From Cyanophora paradoxa (lineage: Eukaryota > Glaucocystophyceae > Cyanophorales > Cyanophoraceae), in the NCBI GenBank assembly GCA_004431415.1, contig QPMI01000553.1, positions 62,001 through 126,000 on the forward strand: a stretch of DNA of 64,000 nt, given 5' to 3'. Position numbers and translations under genes: made by a program. The notes beneath the pieces are model-generated. The model did not search any database. It was given only the letters and a program-made list of their open reading frames with translations, and was not told the DNA's origin. Below are positions 45,753-54,930 of this stretch, piece after piece (the first letter of the stretch is position 1; every line of letters starts with the position of its first letter).

Positions 45753-48700
45753 ATGGCGCCGCTCGCAGCCGTGCCCGCGGTGCGTGTTCGATGTTGCGCA
45801 AAGCGGCCTACTTCTAACCGCCCGGTCAGAGCTCGCGGTGCTGGGTGCCAGCGGACGCCAAAGAGGCCGGCGACCAGCAGTGGATAGCCGCCGAGGTCGT
45901 TTCGACGTCCAGCGACGCGAGCTCGGCAGTTGTCCGCACAAGTGACGGCGCGGTGCGCGCCGCCGCGATGATTGCACGCGTGCTCGGAGCCGCGGCGGGC
46001 GTTGCGAGCGGCGCGCTGAGACGCGCCGGCGCAGGAGCGCCAGGTAGCGCTCGCCGATCTGTATCTACAAAACGACGAAGCCTCCGACCTCTTGGACGAT
46101 CTGTGCAACCTCCCCAACCTGAACCCGCCCTCAATCTGCCACACCGTCCGCTGCCGCTTCGCTCGGGACGAGTTTTACGTGCGTCGCATCTCTCTGCGCG
46201 CGGCGCGTCGCGGCAGCCCGTGCTGATTTCGCCCAGACGCTTACCGGGCGGATCCTCATCGCCGTGAACCCGTTCAAATGGCTTCCCCTGTACGGCAACG
46301 ACATGGTCGAGCTGTACCGCGGCCGCGAGCTCGGGGACTGCAAGCCGCACGTCTTCGCGAACACGGACCTCGCCTTCCGCCAGATGACCAAAGGTGCGGC
46401 CCGGCCCGCTGCGGCGACCTGCTCAACGCTCCTCTTTAGCTAACGCTTGTGCGCCACGCCCTTCTCGATGCGCCGCAGACCGCAAGAGCCAGTCGATCCT
46501 CGTCAGGTGCGCTGCGCCGGGGTCGTGTTCTTGTGCGGGCGGCTGCTGAGCGCGGCGCGCAGCGGCGAGTCGGGTGCCGGAAAGACAGAGACGACGAAGC
46601 TGTGCATGCAGTACCTGGCGTCTACTTCGGGTTCCGCGGAGGGCCCGAGCCGGATAGCAGAGCAAGTGCTGGAGTCGAATCCGATCTTGGAAGGTGCACG
46701 CTGGAGCAGATGCGCTCTTTGTTAGCTACGTTGACGCGGTTGTGCCCTGTGCAGCGTTCGGTAACGCGAAGACGCTCCGCAACGACAACTCCTCTCGCTT
46801 CGTGCGCCCCGCTCCCGCGCGCCGGAGGGCCGCTCGCGCCCTGACGCGCGCCGCAGGGCAAGTTCATCGAGATGCAATTCGATGACGAGTGGAAGATCGT
46901 GGGAGCAAGGATACAAACCTGTGCGCTAGCCCCGCCGGCCCCGCTCTTGTTTGCCAGTGATCCGCTCCCGTGCAGACCTGCTGGAGAAGTCGCGAGTCAT
47001 CGCCCAGGCTCAGGGCGAACGCAACTACCACATCTTCTACCAGCTGTGCGCCGGCGCATCGGATGAGGAGCGCGGTGCGTCGCGCCGGCCGCGCCGAGCG
47101 CTCGGGGGTCCTGACGCAGCCGGGGCGGCAGCCAAGCTGCACCTGCGGAAGCCGGAAGAGTTCGTCTATCTGAAGGGCAGTGGCTGCTACGGCGTCGACG
47201 GGGTATCCGATAAAGAGGAGTTCTCGAAGACGAGGGTGCGCGCTGGTTCCGGTCGGGCGGCAAACATGTGCTGATCCGCGGCTCGCGCAGCGGGCGATGG
47301 GCGTGGTGGGGATCACGGAGGAGGAGCAGGTGGAGGCGCTGCGGGTGGTGGCGACGGTGCTGAACCTCGGCGAGGTGACCTTCAAGCCGGACCCGGCGAA
47401 GGAGGACGCGGTGGTGGTCGACGACGGCGCGGCGCTGAAGCGGGTGGCGGAGCTGCTCGGCTGCACCGAGGAGGAGCTGACGACGGTCTTCTGCTCGCGC
47501 CGCATCTTCGCCGGCGGCGAGTGGTACACGATCGAGCACACGATGGACCAGGCGGTCGAGGCCCGCGACGCGCTCGCGAAGGCGCTGTACGGGCGGCTCT
47601 TCGAGTGGCTCGTGCAGCGGATCAACAAGTGCATCCGGAACGACGAGAAGACGGTCGCCTTCATCGGCATCCTCGACATCTTCGGCTTCGAGTCGTTCAA
47701 GGTCCGCCGGCGCCCCCCGCGCGAGCTCGAGTTCCGCCGAGCTCACCCCGCCCACAGGTCAACAGCTTCGAGCAGCTGTGCATCAACTTCGCGAACGTGC
47801 GCGGGGCCCGGGGTGGGCTGGGGTCGGGCGCTCGCCGCTAACGGCGGCTTGGGGGCGGCGGGGCGCAGGAGAAGCTGCAGCAGCAGTTCAACCAGCACGT
47901 GTTTAAGATGGAGCAGGAGGAGTACTCTCGGGAAAAGATCGACTGGGCGGTGCGCTGCGTGTTCTGACGCCGTACCCCCGCGCCGTTCTGATCCTGTACC
48001 CCCGCGCAGTTCATCGAGTACGTCGACAACCAAGAGGTTCTGGATATGCTGGAGAAGGTGCATTCTTGTTCTTTTATGCGCTGCCCTATCGATTTCCGAC
48101 GCGCGCCTCTTTTTCTTCAGCGCCCTTCTGGTGTTTTCTGCCTGCTGGACGAGGAGTGCGTCTTCCCGAAGGCGTCGGACCGCACCTTCGCGGCCAAGGT
48201 CCAGAAGACGCACCAGGGCAACCGGTGCGCGCCGCGCGCGGGGGGCCGGGCCCGCACGCCGACGCGGGACCGCAGGTACTTCGACAAGCCGCGGATGAGC
48301 AGCACGGCGTTCACCGTCAAGCACTACGCCGGCGACGTGCGCGGGGCGGGCGGGGGCGGGGGGCCAGGGCGGGGGCCGACGCGGGGCGGCAGGTGATCTA
48401 CGAGACGGCGGGCTTCCTGGAGAAGAACAAGGACTCGCTGCACCCGGACACGATCAAGCTGATGCAGCAGCTTCAGTGGCAGTTCGTGGCGGGCCTCTTC
48501 CCGGCGGCGGAGTTCCCGACGGACGTGGCCAACACGAAGCGGTCGATCCTGTACATGACGGTGGGCTCGCAGTTCAAGGAGCAGCTCAACTCGCTGATGC
48601 AGCGCATCGGCGCGACCGCCCTCCACTACATCCGCTGCATCAAGCCGAACAGGGAGAACCTCTCGGAGCGCTTCGACCAGCGCTTCGTGGCGACGCAGCT

Positions 48701-51568
48701 CGCGTATTCCGGCGTCCTCGAGGCCATCCGCGTCTCCCGCGCCGCGTACCCCAACCGCCTCCCCCACGCCGACTTCCTCCGCCGGTGCGATCCAATCTTA
48801 TACTTAGCTGAGATGCGATCCATCCAGCCCGGCCCGGCCCCTCTTAGCTTGGCTTCGCGCCCGCAGGTTCCTCCTTCTCTCCCGCGTCGCGTCTTCGGAG
48901 GAGGGCGGCCGGCTAGAGGACGCGTGCGCGGCGCTCCTGGGGCGGCTCCAGGTCACCCCCGCCGAGTTCCAGATGGGCCTCTCCAAAGTCTTCTTCCGCC
49001 CCGGCGTCGTCCGTCCCCTCTCTTTCCTGCTACTGGTACTAGTCCTTCTTCTTACTTTGCCGCAGCTCGAGAGGCTGGAGGGGCTGCGGCAGGCCAAGCA
49101 GGGGGCGCTCGCGCTCGTGATCCAAAGCCTCATGCGGGGCTACCTCGCCCGGGGCCGCTTCGTCCGCTGCCGCGAGGCGGCGCGCGCGATCCAGGCGGCC
49201 GCCCGGGGCGCCCTCGCGGCGCTCAAGTTCCGCCGCTTCCAATTCGCCTGCGTCGCCCTCCAGACCGGTGCGCCCCCGCCCCGCCGGCCCGTTCGTTTCC
49301 GGGGCCGGCGCTGAGCGCGCGGCAGCGCTGCGCGGGCGCGTGGCGCGGCGGGCGTACGGGGTGATGCTGCGGGCGCACAAGGCGACGGAGGTGCAGCGGA
49401 TGGTCCGCGGCTGGCTCGCGCGGCGGGCCTTCCGCCGGATGCACGCGGCCGCCTCGTCCATCCAGGCCGGTGCGTCAGCTGCCTGCTGGCCCCTCGTCCG
49501 CAGGCGCTGACGGCGGGGCGGGCGCAGTGGTGCGGGGCCGGCAGGAGCGGGGCCGCTACCAGCGGGCGGCGGCGGCGGCGCGGCGGCGGGCCAACCTGGA
49601 GCACCTGGTGGAGGACCTGCGGGCGGAGCTGGAGGCGGAGCGCGCCGCGCGCCTCGCCGCCGAGGCGCGCCTCGCGCAGGGCCCCGCGGCGGCCCCCGCG
49701 GCCCCAGCCGCACCGGCGGCGCCCGCAGCAGCAGCGCCGGCAGCGCCCGCGGCGGCGGCGGCGTCAAGCGAGGAGGCGATCGCGCTGCGGGCGGAGGTGC
49801 AGGCGCTGAAGCAGCGGCTGGCGGCGGCCGAGGCCGAGGCGGCGCGGCTCGCCGGCGAGGCGAGCGCGGCGCGGGCCGCGTCGGCGAAGGTGGACGAGGA
49901 GCGCGCAGCGCGCGACGCGGCGGAGGCGAAGCTGAGGGAGCTGCGGGCCAAGCTGGGGACCGCCGAGGCGCACGCGGCGAAGCTGACGGCGGAGGCGAGG
50001 GAGGCGCGGGCGGCGAACGTGCGGGCGACGGGCATGCTGGGCGAGCAGCAAGCCGAGCTGCGGGAGGTCCGGGCGCGCTTCAAGGCATCCGAGGCGCTCC
50101 GCTGGGAGCTCAAGAAGCAGGCGAGTTTTCTACCTGTCCTTCTCCCTTCTTCAAATTCAAATCCGATGATTCCGCCTTGCAGCTCGCGGTGTACGAGGGG
50201 TACGAGGTGATCGAGGACACGCGGCCTGCGAAGGCGCCCGCGGCGCGCGGCGGAGGGGCGGCAGGCGAGGCGGAGCGGAGTCGCCAGCAGCAGCAGGCCC
50301 CGCGGGGCGGGGCGTCGGGGCGGGGTGGGCCGCAGCAGCGGGCGCCGTCGGCGGCGGCGTCGGCGGCGGACCACGCGGCGGAGGATCCCCTTATGGCCGC
50401 CTTCAAGAAGGCGCACCAGTCCCCGCCGGCGCCCGCGCCGGCGCCGGGCCCCGCCCGCGCCGGGCCGCCCCCTCACGGAACACTTCGGCCACGTCCCTGG
50501 CGCCCCCCTCCCAGTCGCAGTCGCAGCCGCAGTCGCAGTCGCGCTCGCCGCAGCCGCACGCGCGGTCCCCGCAGCCCCAGCCGCACGGCGGCTCCCCGCC
50601 CTCTGCGAAGAAAGGGGCGAGCCGCCCTCGCCCCAGCCGGCCCCCGGCGCCCCGCGCACCGCCGGCGCCGGCGCCCCGCGGCCAAGGGCGCTTCGCCTCC
50701 TCGAAGGGCCAGCAGAGCTCCGCGGCGGCGGCCGCGGCGGCGGCGGCCGCGGCTGCGGACCCGCTGGCGGCGGCCGCGGGCCTCGCGAGGACAGCCTCAG
50801 CTGCCGCCCCGTCCGCTTCGGCCGCGCCGAGCGGGAAGCCGCGCCCGCCGCGGCTGCTGACGCTGGGCACGCGGGACGCGCCCCCGGCCGGCGTCGACCT
50901 GCGGCGGGACTACGAATTGGTCGGGCGCGAGGGCGGCAAGGTCACCTACGTTCGCGTCGACCGCAAGACGGCGGGGCCGGGGAGCCCGCCCCCGCCCGGC
51001 GTCAACCTCCAGGACTGGAGGGCTCTGAGTGCGCTTTCCCCCAATTATATCTTCCGCCCTCCCGCCAGCCCAGCGCGCCCCTTACTCCCCGGCAGCCGCG
51101 GGGGGTATGATGCAGCTCTTCGTTCGCAACGGGGTGGAGGAGGCGGCGGCGCCGGGGCGGCCGCCCCTCCCGCCCCTCATCGTCTCCGTGGCGGGCAAGG
51201 CCGCGCCCCCCGCCGGCGTCGACCTCGCAAAGGACTACGAGGCGAGGCCTTCTCTCTTTATTATTCACTGTTAAACTCTTCAGCTTGTTAACTTTGTTCT
51301 TTACACTTCCGCGCAGCTCGTGCACAAGGACGGGGCGCGGGCGACCTACGTGCGGGTGGACCAGGTGCGACTCCCCGGTCCCGCACAGGGCGCGGCTCGC
51401 CGAATCGACCACTGAAATTTGATCTTCAAATTTGATCTTCTCCAGGTGGAGGTGGACGCGGGCGAGTCGGTCCCTGCGACGCTGGACCTGCGCGCCTTCC
51501 GTGTCTTCGTGATGGGCGACGGCCTCGACATCCGCCGCACCTACCTCCGCCGCTTCGAGGGCGTGTAG
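45753..51568 (+). CDS. Myosin B: unconventional myosin heavy chain with a novel-looking tail
   Basis: An actin motor. Twenty-one exons were traced in phase (1051 codons to 50120). They begin with a 27-nt exon (MAPLAAVPA, 45753-45779) joined to 45830-45952 ([18 protein letters not shown]). Motor features: [17 protein letters not shown] (exon 46237-46393), P-loop GESGAGKT (codons 161-168), switch 1 NDNSSRF (exon 46755-46801), switch 2 DIFGFESF (end of exon 47291-47701), HYIRCIKPN (about 48625) and [11 protein letters not shown] (ends 49008). IQ motifs occupy 49066-49469. A coiled coil ([20 protein letters not shown]) runs to 50120. The next intron (50121-50182) is GC-AG. The tail has a Pro/Ala/Gln-rich linker and two copies of a GVDL..DYELV..G..TYVRVD module. 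It ends [11 protein letters not shown] at 51566-51568. Exons 47291-47949 and their introns are almost identical to myosin C. Confidence 0.9.
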
Positions 51569-51638
51569 GCGTGGGCCCTCGACCCCTGAGGCCGCTTGTA
51601 GACGTAGCCGCTTCGAGGGCGTGTAGACGTGGGCCCTC
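51551..51638. repeat. Short duplication of the myosin B stop-codon region
   Basis: The 3' end of the myosin B coding sequence, starting CGCTTCGAGGGCGTGTAG at 51551, is repeated with one change over about 30 bp at 51609-51638. A shorter echo (GCTTCGAGGGCGTCTAG) occurs near 51752. The copies lie in the 3' UTR or intergenic DNA. Confidence 0.7.
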
Positions 51639-52098
51639 CAGCTCGAGCTCGAGCTCGAGCTCGGGGATGCTGGGCCCTGATCACGGGGGCCAACCACCTG
51701 CTTTTCTTTTTGCAGCCGATCGCCGCTTTTTCTGATTGCCTCGCGATCGGTGCTTCGAGGGCGTCTAGATCCACTTGGCTAGCTAGCCCCAGAGCTAGCC
51801 GCGCCGGCGCCCCTTCTTTTTCACGCTTTGGATCACTAGAACTTGCTTCGCTTTTCCCTCTAGATCTAGAAGAATTCATGATCAATGTCACATTGTGGAT
51901 TTAGTCTGTATAATGTATTGTATAAACGTACAAGCTGAGAAGTAGCTGTGCATGTGTGTGTATGTGTGTTTACTCAGGAAATTTACAAGGCGAGGGCGGC
52001 GCGCGCGGGGCCGCGAGCGCCTGGCCGCGCATGCAGCGGCGGACTGAGGCTGCATGCGAGGCGGCGGGCCGGGGCGGCCGACTCCGAGGCTCAGCGGC
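51569..52098. other. Convergent intergenic region
   Basis: Between the myosin B stop and the stop of the minus-strand gene at 52099. It contains GAGCTC/CTCGAG stacks at about 51642-51662 and TCTAGATCTAGA near 51860. No gene is seen. Confidence 0.5.
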
Positions 52099-53112
52099 TC
52101 AGCCGGTGAGGTCCGCCTCGCCGTAGTCGAGCTTGCGCTCCTTGGGCTTGGCCAGACGGTCGAAGAACTCGTCCCCCAGCTGCGAATGCAGCGATCAAAT
52201 TCCGTTGGATCAAATCTGAATTTGAATTTGAAATCCGACCGGACCTCGGAGCGGAAGCGGCTGGCGTCCACGCCCTCCGGCAGCGGGATCCGCCCGAGCT
52301 CCGGGGTCTGTTGCATGCGCAGGCGCACGGCGCGGCTCGGCGCCCGCGCAGGCTCGAGCTGAACGCGCGGAGCTCAGAGGCGCACGGAGATGTTGAAGGC
52401 GAGGGCCTTCTTGAAGTCGTCGCCCGTCCACTCGTTCCCGGGCTTGTTGAAGCATTCGGGCGCTGCGGCGACTGAGTCGAAGGCCCCCATGATCCCCACG
52501 GGCTCACTGCGGGCGGCCCGGAGCCACGTCAGCGCGAGGGCGAGCCGGCCGCGGGCGGGGCAGGGTTCAAATCCAAACGCTGCCGCACGTGGCACCCGTG
52601 GCGACGTCCTCCATAACGTCCATCGCCTCGTTCACGCCGCGCCGGATCTGCCCGTGGGCCCTCAACCAACGCGGGACCATTGGGCCGGCCGGCCGGCCTG
52701 GCCGCGCACCGCGCCCCAGTAGGTCTCGCTGCCCTTCGCCTCCTTCTTCTCGGGCATCGCTCCCATCCCCATGGCGTCCGACATCGAAGACTTCGCCTGG
52801 TTGTACGTCTGCGTTGCAATTGCCCGGCGGCCGTCAAGCCAAAGCAAGCAAAAAGGCAGGGCAGCTGCTCACGTCCCGTATCTCCTGCGTCGCGGAGGCC
52901 ATCATGCCTCTGGCCTTCGGGCGTTCGCCTGCACGCCGACGTGAGGACCAGATGCGCAAGGAGAGCCGGCGCTTGCTCACCTTCGCGGGGCGCCTGGCCC
53001 TCGCGCGGCGCCGGCGCCTTGCTCTCCTGCTGCGGAGGCGCACTCTCTCCATGGCGCTTCCTCTCCATATCTGAGCTGCGTGAGGCACCGCGCGCCGGAG
53101 CTCGGTCAACAT
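52099..53112 (-). CDS. Unrecognised seven-exon protein, about 198 aa
   Basis: I do not recognise this family. Seven exons join in perfect phase: 53112-52981, 52914-52873, 52808-52710, 52647-52589, 52506-52386, 52307-52245 and 52179-52099 (stop). Starting at the ATG complement of 53110-53112, the N-terminus is very Arg-rich with hydrophobic residues and no acidic cluster after residue 4, like an organellar presequence. A second ATG at 53052 would give 178 aa. The mature part includes TYNQAKSSMSDAMGMGAMPE, RRGVNEAMDVMEDVATGATE, GNEWTGDDFKKALAFNIS and FFDRLAKPKERKLDYGEADL. It is acidic/amphipathic with no zinc or nucleotide-binding motif. Head-to-head with CFAP299. Confidence 0.65.
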
Positions 53113-53627
53113 TCGCTTCGGCAGCAACGGACCTCTAAGCGCATCGAGGCCGCTTTCTGCGCGCGTGAAAGAGAGAGATCGAGTATTTCAGCCGCGTACA
53201 CGTTAAAGGCAGCGCGCCGGGGCGCGCGGCGCTGCGCGCGCGTCGCGTCGCGGCGAACAGAGCTCGAGGCGCCCGAAACCGGATCCGAAGCTCACGCTCT
53301 CGCTACGGGCTCGGGGACGAACCACCTGCATAGAACGGGCGAGTTAGGCTCGGGGCGAAAGGCCGGAATCGATATCCCGGGAGCCGGGGAGAGCCGGTCG
53401 CGGGAAAGCCGCAATTTTCCCGGCGGAGAGCGAATCGCACGCACTCGGTTGGGGCTTGACTCGCTCGCGCTCCTGCGCCGGCGGCTCCTGGATTTTCTCC
53501 ATCTTGTCGGCGATGTGACGTGCGGGTACAGACACACAGCGCCGACTCGTCCCCCCCCCCTCCCGGCTACTTTCGGAGCGACCCACCGGCACTAGCTAGG
53601 CACGCGGCGGACGCAGGCGGCGGCGGC
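53113..53627. promoter_or_regulatory. Divergent region upstream of CFAP299 and the 198-aa gene
   Basis: About 515 bp between two divergent ATGs. It is GC-rich, with a C11 run near 53550 and no credible exon. A shared promoter is inferred from orientation only. Confidence 0.4.
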
Positions 53628-54470
53628 ATGGATCCAGATGAGATGGCGGAGCTGCAGGGCGGCTCGGCGGACAGCGCCGTGCTGCAGTTCGCCACCTACG
53701 AGGACTACCTGGACTCCCAGATCACATCGACGGACCTGTACTATCTAGAGGATGAGGACCTTGCCCGGCAGCTCGTGGAGCTCGGCTATCGCGGCAGCGG
53801 CGAGATCCTGAAGCGGGAGGAGTTCGAGGCCCGCAAACGGGTGCGCCGCCGCGCCGCCGTGCCGCCGCGCCGCCTGGCCTTTGCCAACGTCGTGCGCAGG
53901 CAGCAGAGAACGCCAGGCTATCGAAGCTCAACAACGCGCCCAAGCAGCTGGCGAGCTTCGGCAAGGATCTGTCTGCATTCCCGTTCCTGCAGGCCCTGGC
54001 CGACCGCGAGAAGATGGTGCGCAACGGGAAGCTCACGGTGAGCGCTTTCATCGATGCGCTGCGCCCCCGGCGCGTCCCGTCGCTGACGCGGCCCCGCGCA
54101 GTCCATCATCTTCATTCGGGACAGGAACAGCAAGGGCCAGGAGGTCAGCGGCTACATAGACTACGCGCATCGGCTGAAGACGGAGAACTTCGAGCCGTAC
54201 TTCGACCGCAAGAAGCGGCTGATGCCGAAGCCGACGGACCTGAGCTTCTACAACTGGGAGACGCAGACGTCGACGTCGAACCACTCGGCCAACTTCCAGG
54301 TTATCGCGGACAACGAGGCGGGGCTCCTGTTCAAGAACAAGCGTGACCGCAAGGTCATCAACGTCGACCCGAAGGCGAACCCGGGCGACAACTCGCGGCG
54401 GGTGGAGATCAAGACGACCGAGTACATCCAGGTAGTCATCTACGACCACGTCACGAGGAGAAAGAGCTGA
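53628..54470 (+). CDS. CFAP299: CFAP299, cilia- and flagella-associated protein
   Basis: A 239-residue protein from three exons (53628-53840, 53900-54037, 54102-54470), close to the length of animal CFAP299. Conserved stretches are unmistakable: [93 protein letters not shown] and [12 protein letters not shown] at the C-terminus. The family is associated with motile cilia and flagella; its molecular role is poorly known. Both introns are about 60 bp with gtgcg/gtgag donors. Its presence supports a flagellated life stage. It is tail-to-tail with myosin C. Confidence 0.95.
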
Positions 54471-54930
54471 TGCCGCTTCGGCGGCGTTGTAGGCAGGCCT
54501 AGAGACGCGTTAGCGCAGGACAGTGTACAGTCTAATGGTCAGAGGCTCAGAGCAGCTGCAGCCTGCAGGGGCCATGGCCAGGTGCTTGGCTAGCGCTCGG
54601 CTCAGGGCCCAGTCAGGGAACTGGGAAGCTTAACGTAAAGGCCACGTTTCTAGGATATCGATGGCCATGGTACCGGTATTCATACATGCACTCACATGCT
54701 ACAAGTTGCCAGCGGGGCGCTGGCCAACGTGAAATGGATCGAAGTCAACCTAGGCCTAGCCTAGTAGACTGTGCTTATCCTACTACGAATCATGATCACA
54801 GCAACTGTCACAAAGTGTCCTTCTGCCTCGGGGCCCCCCTCTCGCATAGCGGAGGGCCACCAACGAATGAGATCTAAAGAAGCGGCGCGGCCGCGTCCCG
54901 AAACCGAGACGCAGCCGCTCGCGACCGCGC
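54471..54930. other. Convergent intergenic region, palindrome-rich
   Basis: Between the stops of CFAP299 and myosin C. It contains many palindromic words (CTGCAG, CCATGG, GATATC, GGTACC, ACCGGT, CCTAGG). No gene is seen. Confidence 0.5.
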
